From an uncultured Clostridia bacterium (lineage in GTDB: Bacteria > Bacillota > Clostridia > Oscillospirales > Acutalibacteraceae), in assembly GCA_947631945.1 (NCBI GenBank), contig CANRNI010000005.1, positions 1-64,000 on the forward strand: DNA of 64,000 nt, written 5' to 3'. This document shows positions 42,301 to 51,132 of the stretch, piece by piece. Position 1 is the first letter of the stretch. Each line of letters begins with the position of its first letter. A program made the translations under genes and the position numbers. Below the pieces are notes generated by a model that worked only from the letters and a program-made list of their open reading frames with translations, was not told the DNA's origin and searched no databases.

Positions 42301-43751
42301 GAGAATGTCTGTTCAACACCGTTTGCATCAAGATAATGATATACGGGTTTAAGTTTAAGACTGTATGATGCGTACAGCTTGTCGTTAAATGTTACGCCGT
42401 AAACAGCAGAGGTCGAACCTGAGGTTTTATCTGCTGATTTATCCCAGCCCGAAAATGTCCAGCCGTCTTTTTCCGCAAGATAATTGCTTAAATTGTTGAC
42501 AGGTTCGGACGGGTTGTCTTTTGTACCTATTTTTATATTAATTGTATCGGGCGTGCCTGCGGACAATTTTCCTCCGTTTGTTGTTGCGTCAAGCGGTACC
42601 GCGAGTTCAAGATTATCAAGTGCGTTTTGAATAGGAGTAATTTTTGAGGTTATTGCATCCTGATTATACGCTGTTGAATATGCGTCAGAGTCATAATCGT
42701 TTGTTACGTTCGCCGCATCGTTAAGCGCGGTTACAAGATTATCTATGGAAGATTTTGAATAGTTTCTCTCGCCGTTATTATAGTAGTTTATATATGTAAC
42801 GGCTTCGTCCATTTTTGCTCTGAGAGCGGTTGTATCAACAGTGGGGAGCGTTGTATAATATATAAATATATTATCCTTTTTTCCTGCATTCATGCTTGCG
42901 GCTGTTCCCGCGGTTGAACCTCCTTGGGAATCCATCCATTTGCCTACAAAATAATTATTAGCAGCATTTTCACTTGTTGAGCCTTTTTCCCAAGTTATGC
43001 TTACAAGCGGCGTACCTGCATGATGATCGGTTGCATAATAGGCATAAATATAATCGCCGCCGGCGCCAAGATTTAAGTCAATAACCACTTCACGAGCTTT
43101 TTCCCATTTACGCACAGGAAAAACATCAATTGATTTGTCGTTTACGGTAACCTGTTTATATGTGTCCCAATTGATTCCGGAACCATTCCAAAACATTAAA
43201 CCCGTTATTGCTTCATTAGGATTATTGGTAGTACTGTATCCCATATAAATATATTGTCCCTTAGCACCATCATTTAAATCTTTGTCAATAATATTTGGCC
43301 ATGGACCTTTTTCATCCCAAATATATTCTGAATAATGAATTTTGCTTTGAAACCATCCCGGATCAAATGTATCACCCTTTAGCTGTGCTTTTGGTCTATC
43401 TGAACCATCAGCTTCAGCAACAGCAATATCTTTAACAAGAGGTGTTACTCCGTCATAATAAAACTCCGCATTTACATATTCCGGCGTTGAATTATATGAA
43501 GTGTAGGTTACTTTTGTAACAGCTATCGGCGCAGTTGCCGAGTTTGCTATAGGCGCGGTCTTTTCCGCTTTAGCTTCGGGTTCCTCCGTATCTTCTTTTA
43601 TTCCGTCAATAGCCTCGGCTTGTTCGGTCGGTTCGCTGTCCTCCGCATAAGCTATCAGACCGGGGATGAACATAAGACCCACCGATAAATAGCTTAAAAG
43701 CATAACGAAGGTCATTAAGATTGAAAGCGCTTTTTTTGTCATTGTTTTCAT
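39366..43751 (-). CDS. Large secreted protein with InlB-type beta-repeat modules
   Basis: The 1461-residue protein begins with a signal peptide (MKTMTKKALSILMTFVMLLS through about residue 35, YAEDSE). Around residues 300-390 a helical FIVAR-like segment precedes three or so Listeria/InlB-type repeats (GWTFSGWDKSADK; FEFVGWSATEGGKLDDTYKP; ITLYAVW-like endings). Then come beta-rich carbohydrate-binding-like regions, one resembling a surface galactose-type fold near 890-1130. No LPxTG, transmembrane anchor or catalytic domain was identified; the C-terminus ends in an amphipathic helix. It is probably a cell-surface or secreted adhesin-like protein. GGAGATG lies about 11 bases upstream. Codon usage does not look foreign by eye. 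Confidence 0.7.
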   Translation of the reverse strand: MKTMTKKALSILMTFVMLLSYLSVGLMFIPGLIAYAEDSEPTEQAEAIDGIKEDTEEPEAKAEKTAPIANSATAPIAVTKVTYTSYNSTPEYVNAEFYYDGVTPLVKDIAVAEADGSDRPKAQLKGDTFDPGWFQSKIHYSEYIWDEKGPWPNIIDKDLNDGAKGQYIYMGYSTTNNPNEAITGLMFWNGSGINWDTYKQVTVNDKSIDVFPVRKWEKAREVVIDLNLGAGGDYIYAYYATDHHAGTPLVSITWEKGSTSENAANNYFVGKWMDSQGGSTAGTAASMNAGKKDNIFIYYTTLPTVDTTALRAKMDEAVTYINYYNNGERNYSKSSIDNLVTALNDAANVTNDYDSDAYSTAYNQDAITSKITPIQNALDNLELAVPLDATTNGGKLSAGTPDTINIKIGTKDNPSEPVNNLSNYLAEKDGWTFSGWDKSADKTSGSTSAVYGVTFNDKLYASYSLKLKPVYHYLDANGVEQTFSQNETTIHNNDTQGEVSVASFDGLPEKVTVNGKEWNLLTRGWNTDTKPTLPAEATATVTVSASEPHKDYYAVYWAYRIFYENNIEAINETLDDSYQFMSVNGTLSNVRIHTYEELKATERPGFEFVGWSATEGGKLDDTYKPGTVLTAPDKDIKLYAVWHITNGALKQDTFVMDFGLPFREAALELDDIGRNRGAHIEIVAIAEAPADKTQADKILNEELIPSTELNSKFIIDKNNPQLIPILDRIKDPNSDNRIAVLGRGDSSNNEKKDVSGGTFRLMKEATENGNIDSVTGLREQYYIRYWPSSAMTSPDRIFYAVKYTSPGGEVSYAYSTVTVLPATSVYYEDSINVTVTSNGVEHTVDELISYHDGKISTGTPIQHNTDDNHLALEHKVGEWLRRGDTEYQLPTLTNYNASTSEAANSNGIFQTDSNYGYIDVYNQDHYREVPNPDGNGTTTYKNSYSMGSTHYVEVGPENNPNVLYSKGTEPGSWPYAQFTFAGTGFDVISVIGYTTGTIEVKVYKGLPDADGNIPEGSELVSSMLIDTYYTYTINKNGEWVPDEASKEALYQIPIISKSDLEYDTYTVQVTPKYSTIFDHENRGWYSFYLDAIRIYNPIQPDNSTEAVNYYAADGERSVYHGSIRPLIVSAGSLGFGDGGNLEGTEGETDAKYSLGTVFINGEDGNASFEDYLNYGPNNEVYLAKGQAIAFNLTTNIINPKENVAKIKISMHAPTNDNKDAMVVFGIGGKEAEKPITISSAATLYFDIPKDMIEWETTKAVNADDLFGIDSTKQNTVSVTKNPIVIANVGEGMLSLCDVKITTGNIDMKITERGVGFLVDEESAQKAVETVDKINDLGVASQGYFEPDELNAAAVEEKVLRGTEAEITIKTSSDVMKVLVDGKEAVLSEEADGVKTWTFSFVTGKTSGTETFEVITYSAAGNASDPITVTIDVQSRLEQFFDKLQGVIEIIVKILDFFTGAK

Positions 43752-43998
43752 TTATAATATCATCTCCTGCTAAAACTTTTACTATTATAATATGTTATTC
43801 GAGAAAATAAGTAAACACGTTATAAGGTGAAAATCACCTTATAGCACACCTAATTTATTAAAATTTATCAAAATTTTTAAATTATTCAAATTTTTTTTAT
43901 TTTCAATTTATATTTTCACCTCTTTTTTTGCCGACGGAGAATTAAAAATCTTATAATAAACGGTGAATAAAAAACAGCCACAAAGGACTGCACAACTT

Positions 43999-44073
43999 GT
44001 CGAAAAAGATAAATTAATATTCGATAAAGTATTTTTTAAGGCAAAAGAAATTTCGCGCTCTGCGGAGCGCGGA
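43999..44073. repeat. Remnant of the three-palindrome repeat
   Basis: GTCGAAAAA (43999) and the palindrome CGCGCTCTGCGGAGCGCG (44054-44071) survive, with the middle replaced by AT-rich sequence containing TTTTTTAAGGC. The hairpin may end transcription of the adjacent minus-strand mreB. The rest of the gap 43752-44092 is AT-rich and shows no gene. Confidence 0.5.
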
Positions 44074-44092
44074 ATGATAAACAACATAAAAA

Positions 44093-45106
44093 TTAATCAT
44101 AATATTTAAACTCGTAGCTGCTGTTCTTATGCTTTTTAATTGCATGAACGGTTTTGCTCAGCCCCTTTGCAACGCAGTATCCGGGCGATTTCGCGACCCT
44201 TACCGGAACTCCTGCGGCGCTTTCCAGAAACGCGTCTATACCGTAAAGCAATGAGCCGCCGCCCGTTAAAACTATACCGTTTTCATAAATATCGGCGCAT
44301 AGCTCGGGAGATATCGACGCAAAAACATCTTTAACACCTTTAAGTATCAAATCCATATGCTCCTTTATTGCCCAGTATACCTCCGTTGAGGTTATCTCAA
44401 AATTAACCGGCGTTCCCGTTACAACGTTTCTGCCCTTGGACACAAGCGCGATTTCCTCGCTTCTCACCACCGCGCCGCCTATGGTTTTTTTTATATATTC
44501 GGCCGTTAAATAACCGACTTCCAAATCTCTCTCCCTGTGAAGATATCTTATTATATCGTTTGTAAAAGCTTCGGACGCATTTCCGATTGTCTTTGACGCG
44601 GCTATGCCGTTTAAAGAAACAACGGCTATATCGACAGTACCTCCGCCTATATCTATAACCATTGTACCGCGCGGCTTTGAAAAAGCAACGCCTGCCCCCT
44701 GCGCCGCCGCGTACGGGTGTTCCATAATACATATTTTTCCGGCTCCCGCCATGGTCAGCACGTCCAAAAAGGCTTTTCTCTCAAGACTTGTGATATTCGA
44801 CGGCACTCCGGCAATTATATTCGGTTTGAGTACGGTGAACCGACACACTTTATCGACAAAGGACTTCAGCATAGAGGCGGTTGTGTCGATATCCGATATA
44901 ACGCCGTCAATAAAAGGTCTTATAATTTTAATAGAGGCGGGCGCTCTGCCCGTCATGGCAAGCGCGGTTTCACCGTAAGCGAGAATTTTCCCCGTATGAG
45001 CGTCGCAGGCGATAACAGACGGACGGGAAAAAACCACGCCTTTTCCCTCTACATACGCAGTCATATTCGATGTTCCGAAATCGAAACCTATGCAAAGCCC
45101 TGACAA
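44093..45106 (-). CDS. mreB: MreB-family actin-like cell shape protein
   Basis: Actin-fold ATPase of 337 residues. Phosphate 1 GFDFGTSNMTAYVEGKG, connect 1, phosphate 2 MVIDIGGGTVDIAVVSLNG and the adenosine motif VLTGGGSLLYGIDAFLE are all present, so polymerisation is likely. MreB filaments guide elongation-phase peptidoglycan synthesis. Usual partners mreC and mreD are not adjacent. Instead a single-pass membrane protein of unknown function lies 42 bases upstream on the same strand, so this could be a secondary MreB/Mbl paralog with its own partner. Confidence 0.9.
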   Translation of the reverse strand: MSGLCIGFDFGTSNMTAYVEGKGVVFSRPSVIACDAHTGKILAYGETALAMTGRAPASIKIIRPFIDGVISDIDTTASMLKSFVDKVCRFTVLKPNIIAGVPSNITSLERKAFLDVLTMAGAGKICIMEHPYAAAQGAGVAFSKPRGTMVIDIGGGTVDIAVVSLNGIAASKTIGNASEAFTNDIIRYLHRERDLEVGYLTAEYIKKTIGGAVVRSEEIALVSKGRNVVTGTPVNFEITSTEVYWAIKEHMDLILKGVKDVFASISPELCADIYENGIVLTGGGSLLYGIDAFLESAAGVPVRVAKSPGYCVAKGLSKTVHAIKKHKNSSYEFKYYD

Positions 45107-45148
45107 ATTCTCACCTCTGCCGTCAAAAAATATGCTCCGTCCGCCGTC

Positions 45149-45964
45149 CTATTGCCCGAAAGATTCTCCGAAGAAATCAAATATTGTGGATTTTGTGAAT
45201 CCCGAAAGATTGAACACGTTCGCGGGCAATTCGGGATAAAACTGTTTTACCTCTATTCTTATATCGACGTTGCCGTCCGCGTCCGCATATTCTATCTGTT
45301 TAAGTTCATTGCCTATAAAATAGAAATAAACGGACATATCATCGGTATAATATCTGTAGCAATCGGCGTGATTGCTGTTAAGCTCCGCTTCCTTGACCTC
45401 GACTCCCTTGAAATTATAGCTTGCAAGACTTAAAGATTCGGTCAGTTCCTCCATTTCGGACAAATCCACTCCGCTTATACCTAAAAGCGACGGAGAAAAT
45501 TCTATGTATTTTTTCTTGTTTTCATCTAAAAAATAAATTTTTCCGCCGGTATACATACAGGTCAGCCGCATACCCTCAACGTTTACCGTAGTTTGAAAAT
45601 CGGAGCCTCTTAATGCCATATCCATTTCTGTCGGTTCGTCCGAATCCGAATACATAATCGCCGAAATATAGTATGAACCCGAAATATACGCCTCTATAAT
45701 TTTTGACTGCTCGGAGGAGCTGCCGCCGTTCATAGCGGGCGAGGTGGTGGGTCTTGTGCTTGATTCCGTCTCCGATGCGGCAGTGGTATTGTCCGTAAAC
45801 CGCTCCGATGCACCGCCCGAGTATAGCAGTCCCGATTCTTCCGCCGCGGGAGTTTTTTTATTACCGCCGCCAACTATAAGCAGAACTCCTACCACAGCCG
45901 CGGTTATCAATATAAATACAAGCAAGGACAGCAATATTTTTTTATTTGCGCTTAAACCCGACAT
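45149..45964 (-). CDS. Single-pass membrane-anchored protein, unknown function
   Basis: The 271-residue protein has an N-terminal transmembrane anchor (about residues 10-32), a Ser/Thr/Glu-rich linker (about 33-85) and an extracytoplasmic beta-rich domain (about 86-271, with YISGSYYISAIMYSDSDEPT, MRLTCMYTGGKIYFLDE and YRYYTDDMSVYFYFIGNELK). The alternating strands recall the LolA/LppX-like open barrel that binds lipid, but this is inference. It precedes mreB in the same direction with a 42-base gap, so the two may be co-transcribed. GGTGG lies 6 bases before the ATG. Confidence 0.65.
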   Translation of the reverse strand: MSGLSANKKILLSLLVFILITAAVVGVLLIVGGGNKKTPAAEESGLLYSGGASERFTDNTTAASETESSTRPTTSPAMNGGSSSEQSKIIEAYISGSYYISAIMYSDSDEPTEMDMALRGSDFQTTVNVEGMRLTCMYTGGKIYFLDENKKKYIEFSPSLLGISGVDLSEMEELTESLSLASYNFKGVEVKEAELNSNHADCYRYYTDDMSVYFYFIGNELKQIEYADADGNVDIRIEVKQFYPELPANVFNLSGFTKSTIFDFFGESFGQ

Positions 45965-45982
45965 TATACCACCTGAAAATTT

Positions 45983-46160
45983 TTAGGCAACACCGCACAA
46001 TTAACGGCTACCGCCTTTGCCGCGCATCTGTACCGATATTTTCCGTCATTTTTGCCAAAAGCTCCTTGAAATACGCCAGTATTCCTGCGTCACTTTTGTC
46101 AATCTGACGAAAAATATCACGGCACATCTGCACGACAATAATTATGCGGTATTGCCTTTA
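45983..46160 (+). repeat. Type I miniature repeat, full length (178 bp)
   Basis: From TTAGGCAACACCGCACAATT to AATTATGCGGTATTGCCTTT. The flanks are TT...TATA, so the TTAA seen at other copies is imperfect here. It sits in the divergent gap between the membrane-anchored protein and the DUF5696 gene, separate from the promoter of the latter. Confidence 0.85.
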
Positions 46161-46244
46161 TAATATCAGTATATTTTATTTATTCTTAATTGTCAACCAA
46201 AAAAAAGTGAAAATTTATTGAGCATACTAAAATTAATGTAGATA

Positions 46245-46273
46245 TTGAAATACCGAGCGTGACGTGCTATAAT
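46245..46273 (+). promoter_or_regulatory. Sigma-A promoter of the DUF5696 gene
   Basis: -35 TTGAAA (46245-46250), a 17-nt spacer and consensus -10 TATAAT (46268-46273), 57 bases before the ATG. Confidence 0.65.
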
Positions 46274-46329
46274 GTTATTTCAAAAGATATTCTGCTGTCA
46301 TCTGCCGGCAATAAAAAGGAGCGCACGTA

Positions 46330-48606
46330 ATGCGGGCCAAATCAAAAATTATCAAATGCATACTTTTAGCGGTCTTACTATGCCTGCTGTTTTCTTCATG
46401 CGCAAAAAAGTCCTCCGGCGTTTTAACGGCGATACGTGAAACAGAGACGGAAAATGCGGGAAATGATTTTCATACGTTTTCGGGAGACGTTTTAAACGCT
46501 TTAAAATCCGAATTTATCGAGCTTGAAATTGACAAAAAAAATTTTTCCGTAAGCGTCAGGGATAAGTCGGGCGATTACCTGTGGAATTCCCTGCCGAAGG
46601 AAAGCAACGGCGAGGCTTACGCTTTCGCGGTGCGTCTTTGCACGCAAAACGGAATATATAATCTGAACACTCAGGATAATTCCGTATGCTTCGGAGCTGC
46701 GGACTATATTATTGAAAATAATTCTCTCACGGTAAATTACACTCTGTCCGACAACAGGGAAACAGCCCTTAAAAATTATGATGAAATTACAAAAGACGAT
46801 GTTTATGTGTCGTTTTCGGCCGTGTATACGATTTCCGCACAGTCGGTGCGTCTTACAATAGACCTCGGAAACGCGGAATGTACTCCGGAGGCATTTATAG
46901 AAAGCATCGCTGTAATGCCGTACTTCGGTTCGGATTCCGAAAGCGGGAACGGAGACTATATATTTGTACCCGACGGCTGCGGAGCCGTTATGTATACAGA
47001 CGTGAACGACGCGCCCACAGACAATGTCAAAATCAATGTGTACGGCTCCGACCCATATATTCCGAATGAAACGGAATGTGCGTCCGCTTCCGTTCCGGTT
47101 TACGGAGTAAAGCGCTCGGACTGCGCGTTCGCGGCGATAATAACCGATGCGGACGCTTTGGCGCAAATCAGCGCTTCGCGTCCCTACGCGTCGTCTCCGG
47201 CAACGGCGGGAGCGTCATTCAGAATTACTCCGACTTATAAAAACGATAATGATAATTCCATATATTACGGCGTTTCTTATAAAGGTAAAATCTCTGTTGT
47301 TTATAAGTTTTTATCGGGCTCTTCCGCTTCGTATACAGGTATGGCGTCCGCCGCAAGAGAGGAATTTATCACAGACGGAATAATGTCGTCCTCAAAACAG
47401 GATAATAACGGCGCTTTTCCCTTTTACCTTACGATAGACGGAGCGGACGAAAACGAAACGCCGCTTACGACAACACGTCAGGCGGAGGATATTTTAAGCG
47501 CTCTCAAAGGCAAGGGAATAAACGGCGTAACGGTTAAATACAAAGGTCTTTTAAACGGAGGCGCGGCTCAGCGCAGCTTATATAAATCGGGAGTTAACGG
47601 AAAGCTCGGCGGCTCTAAGGGGCTTGAATCGCTTTACGAATATACTCAAAGGCAGAATTACAGCCTTATGCTCGATATAGATATTTTTTCCTCGGGTAAA
47701 AACTATTCAAAAGGAAAATCTGCTTTGTCGCTGAGCGGAGCGCCCGGGTTTTTTACAATGGAAAACAGTCTCGGCTACAAAGAAAACGTAAATAACCGTC
47801 TTTTGGCAAGAATCGGCTCCGCCGCCTCGGCCGAGGGCAAAAATAAGAGCAACGCCGCAATTTACGGTTCAAGCTCTCCTTTTGAAATGAAGCTGATAAA
47901 ATTGAACAGTCTGCCGGGGCTTTTTTCCTCATTTCTTGAAGGTGAATTTACCGAATATTCGGACGGTTATTCCGTAAACGACGCGGGAATGACGCTTTAT
48001 TCCGACAGAAGCGTTACAAGACAGGAAGCGAAAGAAATCGTATCAAAGGAAATCAGGGCCGTACTCAATTACGGCAGTCTGTCTGTAAAACACGGAAATA
48101 TGTACGCCGTATATAACGCCGAATTTGTAACCGACATGGCTTTTGATACTTATTATCCCGAAAGCGATATGTATGAGCCTGTGCCGTTTGCTCAAGCTGT
48201 TCTGCACGGTTACTCCTCATATTCGGGCGAGCCTATCGACGCGGGCGACCCGCTTTACAAATACGATATGCTTCAATATATAGAATACGGCGCGGTTCCC
48301 ATGTTTGAATGGGTTTTCAATGAAAACAGCGTGTTTTGTTACAGCGGATATATTACATCGGACGGTTTTTCGGACGTGATAAACTTTTATAATGAAGCTG
48401 CCGAAATTCTGTCGGAGCTTACCGACGATACCATTACCGCTCACAGCAAAATAACCGCGGACGCGGACGGAAAAGCCGTTTCGGGAGTATATAAAACAAC
48501 TTATTCGGACGGCTCGCAAATATATGTAAACTATACGGGAAGCGTTGTAAAAACGCCCGATAATATTGTAGTGGGACCTTATGATTTCGTAAAAGTAAAG
48601 TATTGA
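46330..48606 (+). CDS. DUF5696 lipoprotein
   Basis: The 758-residue protein begins with a lipoprotein signal (VLLCLLFSSCAKK, Cys 24). The mature part starts with a beta-rich domain (FIELEIDKKNFSVSVRDKSGDYLWNSLPKES, like the GH-type supersandwich N-domain). Next comes a barrel-like region including FVPDGCGAVMYTDVND, YSLMLDIDIFSSGKNYSKGK and MLQYIEYGAVPMFEWVFNENS. This matches the DUF5696 family found near ABC sugar systems in Firmicutes. It is presumed to act on, or bind, a polysaccharide at the surface; no catalytic residue can be named. No ABC genes are adjacent here. SD AAGGAG. Confidence 0.8.
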   Translation: MRAKSKIIKCILLAVLLCLLFSSCAKKSSGVLTAIRETETENAGNDFHTFSGDVLNALKSEFIELEIDKKNFSVSVRDKSGDYLWNSLPKESNGEAYAFAVRLCTQNGIYNLNTQDNSVCFGAADYIIENNSLTVNYTLSDNRETALKNYDEITKDDVYVSFSAVYTISAQSVRLTIDLGNAECTPEAFIESIAVMPYFGSDSESGNGDYIFVPDGCGAVMYTDVNDAPTDNVKINVYGSDPYIPNETECASASVPVYGVKRSDCAFAAIITDADALAQISASRPYASSPATAGASFRITPTYKNDNDNSIYYGVSYKGKISVVYKFLSGSSASYTGMASAAREEFITDGIMSSSKQDNNGAFPFYLTIDGADENETPLTTTRQAEDILSALKGKGINGVTVKYKGLLNGGAAQRSLYKSGVNGKLGGSKGLESLYEYTQRQNYSLMLDIDIFSSGKNYSKGKSALSLSGAPGFFTMENSLGYKENVNNRLLARIGSAASAEGKNKSNAAIYGSSSPFEMKLIKLNSLPGLFSSFLEGEFTEYSDGYSVNDAGMTLYSDRSVTRQEAKEIVSKEIRAVLNYGSLSVKHGNMYAVYNAEFVTDMAFDTYYPESDMYEPVPFAQAVLHGYSSYSGEPIDAGDPLYKYDMLQYIEYGAVPMFEWVFNENSVFCYSGYITSDGFSDVINFYNEAAEILSELTDDTITAHSKITADADGKAVSGVYKTTYSDGSQIYVNYTGSVVKTPDNIVVGPYDFVKVKY

Positions 48607-48659
48607 CACAAATGATTGTATAAGGTCAAAACGACGTAAGACGTAAGGAGAAAAACAAA

Positions 48660-49574
48660 ATGCCTATAAAAATAGCGAACGAACTGCCGGCGAGAGCTTT
48701 TCTTGAAAAAGAAAACGTCTTTGTAATGTCCGAGCAGAGAGCTGCTTCTCAGGATATAAGACCGCTTAAAATTCTGATTCTTAACCTCATGCCCACAAAA
48801 GTAGCTACCGAAACACAGATATTAAGACTTCTAAGCAACACTCCGCTTCAGGTCGAAGTGGAGCTTATGCAGACTGCGACCCATGAAGCGAAGCATACGC
48901 CGAAAGCTCATCTTACAAAATTTTACAAAACGTTTGACGACGTAAAAAATGAAAAGTTCGACGGTATGATAGTAACGGGAGCGCCTGTTGAGCATTTGCA
49001 GTTTGAAGAAGTCGATTACTGGAAAGAGCTGTGCGCGGTTTTCGATTGGGCGGAGACTAACGTTTACTCGACGTTTCATATATGCTGGGGCGCTCAGGCG
49101 GGAATGTACTACAGGTACGGGATAAAAAAATATCCGCTCAGGGAAAAGATGTTCGGAGTGTTCGAGCATTATCCACTCGATTTGCTCCACCCTCTTATGA
49201 GAGGGCTTGACCAGACTTATTTTGTGCCTCATTCGCGCCATACGGAAACAAGAATGGAAGATATAGCGAGGGTAAAGGATTTGCAGGTGCTGTCATATTC
49301 CGCAATCGCGGGCGTTCATCTGCTGTCGGATATGCAGTGCAGAAATTTCTATTCTACCGGTCATTCCGAATACGACGCGGATACTCTCGCAAAGGAGTAT
49401 TTCAGAGATAAGGAAAAGGGTCTGCCGATAAAAAAACCGTATAATTATTTTCCCGATGACGACGAACGCAAGGCTCCTTTATTGAAGTGGCGCAGCACAG
49501 GTATTCTTTTGTTCACAAACTGGCTTAACTATTTCGTTTATCAGAGAACACCCTATGACCTTGCGAATTTGTAA
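48660..49574 (+). CDS. metA: Homoserine O-acetyltransferase MetA
   Basis: The 304-residue MetA-type acyltransferase makes O-acylhomoserine for methionine synthesis. Catalytic Cys142 lies in FHICWGAQAG, Lys47 in MPTKVATETQ, with His and Glu of the triad in the C-terminal half (SRHTE region). Residue 111 is Glu (GAPVEHLQF), which in characterised members selects acetyl-CoA over succinyl-CoA; the annotation as acetyltransferase rests on that. SD AAGGAG. No SAM or T-box leader is evident in the 53 bases between DUF5696 and metA, so methionine control here is not visible. Confidence 0.93.
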   Translation: MPIKIANELPARAFLEKENVFVMSEQRAASQDIRPLKILILNLMPTKVATETQILRLLSNTPLQVEVELMQTATHEAKHTPKAHLTKFYKTFDDVKNEKFDGMIVTGAPVEHLQFEEVDYWKELCAVFDWAETNVYSTFHICWGAQAGMYYRYGIKKYPLREKMFGVFEHYPLDLLHPLMRGLDQTYFVPHSRHTETRMEDIARVKDLQVLSYSAIAGVHLLSDMQCRNFYSTGHSEYDADTLAKEYFRDKEKGLPIKKPYNYFPDDDERKAPLLKWRSTGILLFTNWLNYFVYQRTPYDLANL

Positions 49575-49634
49575 ACACAGCCTGTAAATCTGTAAGTATA
49601 GTACATAAAAACGCTGAAAAGAGAGGAACGGACT

Positions 49635-50231
49635 ATGGATTTTAAGCTTGACGCGTTTCCTGTTGACGATACCGTAGGCGGAATCCGAAGCACGGAAAAG
49701 ATAAGAATAATAATATGCTATGTTTTAAATGATATCGGTGCGTCAATGACAAGGGAAGCGCTGCAATCCGCTCTTTACGATAACGGAGTGGCGAATTACT
49801 TTGAAATAAGTCAGGCTATAGACGACCTTATAACGGTAGGAGCGCTGACAAGCTCGGAGCCGGGCGAAAATTCCGTTTTGAACGTTACGGAGAAGGGTGT
49901 ACAGATAGCAAAGGAGCTTGAAAAGGAGCTTTCAGTATATATAAAAAACAAAGCGGTAAAGGCCGCAAAGCTTACGCTTCTTTATGAAAAGAGAGAAAGA
50001 GAAAACGACGTTTCCGTAACAAGACTTGACAATAAAAAATATCGTCTTGATATAACTATGCATTCGGGTATATCGGACGCAAAAGGCAGCGACGAACTGC
50101 TCAGAGTTTCCGTTTTTGTAACGGATTTTATGCAGGCCGAAAACATGAAGCGCGCATTTTTAAATAATCCTGTTATGCTCTATTCCAAAGTTATAGAGGG
50201 ATTAACGAGCGACCCGACGTTTAAAGAATAA
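49635..50231 (+). CDS. DUF4364 family protein
   Basis: The 198-residue protein starts MDFKLDAFPVDDTVGGIRST and has a winged-helix-like N-terminal half (STEKIRIIICYVLNDIGASMTREALQ, then ISQAIDDLITVGALT and LNVTEKGVQIAKELEK), followed by a beta/alpha C-terminal domain. This corresponds to the DUF4364 family of Clostridia, presumed DNA-binding regulators with unknown targets. It lies 60 bases after metA and 19 before a HAD phosphatase gene. SD GAGAGGA. Confidence 0.8.
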   Translation: MDFKLDAFPVDDTVGGIRSTEKIRIIICYVLNDIGASMTREALQSALYDNGVANYFEISQAIDDLITVGALTSSEPGENSVLNVTEKGVQIAKELEKELSVYIKNKAVKAAKLTLLYEKRERENDVSVTRLDNKKYRLDITMHSGISDAKGSDELLRVSVFVTDFMQAENMKRAFLNNPVMLYSKVIEGLTSDPTFKE

Positions 50232-50250
50232 AAAGGCAGGCGGCGTATTT

Positions 50251-51024
50251 ATGAAAAAAGAAAAATATGCGGTATTTCTTGATATAGACAATACGCTGTT
50301 ATCGGACGGCGCAGTGCCGAAGTCCAATATCGAAGCAATAAAGCGCGTAAGAAGCATGGGAAATTACGTGTTTATAAACACAGCGCGTTCGCACGCCTGT
50401 ATTCCGCTTTCAATTCTTAAAGAAGTGCCGGTAGACGGCGTTGTCGCCGGTATGGGAACCGATTTGCGGATAGGTAAAAAAAGAATACTCAGCGAGGCTA
50501 TGAACATAAACGAATTAAAAATCATAACAGATTGGTTCATGGGCGACGGCCGTGAAATCGGATTTGAGGGCGAGGACGTTATGCTGTGGATAAATCCGGG
50601 AAAAGCAAGAAACGCCGAATATCTTGTTCACAGCCCCGATGATTTTAATACGGTCTATAATAAAATACGAATTTCAAAAATGTATGTAGGCGGACATTTG
50701 ACCGCAGAGGAATTTGAATATTTCGGAAGAACAAACATAATGTATCAGCATAGAAGCTATGCCGAGTTCGTTCCCAAAGGCTTCGGAAAATCGCCGGGAA
50801 TGAAAATAATATTAAAATATCTCGGAATCCCGAAAGAGCGCTGCATAGCGATGGGAGACAGCTCCAATGACGAGGATATGCTGAAAGACGCGGGAATTTC
50901 CGTTGCTATGGGCAACGCTGTTGACGAGATTAAAAAAATCTGTACTTACATATCATGCGACGCGAAAGACGGCGGCGTGGCTCAGGCGCTGGAAAAGTTT
51001 ATAATTTGCAATGATAATGATTAG
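50251..51024 (+). CDS. Cof-like HAD-superfamily hydrolase
   Basis: The 257-residue phosphatase has the HAD motifs: I, Asp11-x-Asp13 in VFLDIDNTLLSDG; II, threonine in INTARS; III, a lysine in KGFGKSPGMK; and IV, GDSSNDEDMLKDAG. The type IIB (Cof) cap lies between motifs II and III. Substrates of this group are sugar phosphates or flavin-type phosphates and vary widely. It follows DUF4364 by 19 bases and probably shares its transcript. Confidence 0.9.
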   Translation: MKKEKYAVFLDIDNTLLSDGAVPKSNIEAIKRVRSMGNYVFINTARSHACIPLSILKEVPVDGVVAGMGTDLRIGKKRILSEAMNINELKIITDWFMGDGREIGFEGEDVMLWINPGKARNAEYLVHSPDDFNTVYNKIRISKMYVGGHLTAEEFEYFGRTNIMYQHRSYAEFVPKGFGKSPGMKIILKYLGIPKERCIAMGDSSNDEDMLKDAGISVAMGNAVDEIKKICTYISCDAKDGGVAQALEKFIICNDND

Positions 51025-51132
51025 AGTGTAAACACACTATAGTATTGTCTTAAATTGTGTTTTTTAGTGTTGCTTTTTATTCGTGTTAATATTATGATTT
51101 TTCTAATAAAATATTAAGGAGCATTAATTATA

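Noticed and set aside
48607-48659. SAM riboswitch or T-box before metA
   Set aside because: The gap is only 53 bases and has none of the conserved elements of either regulator.
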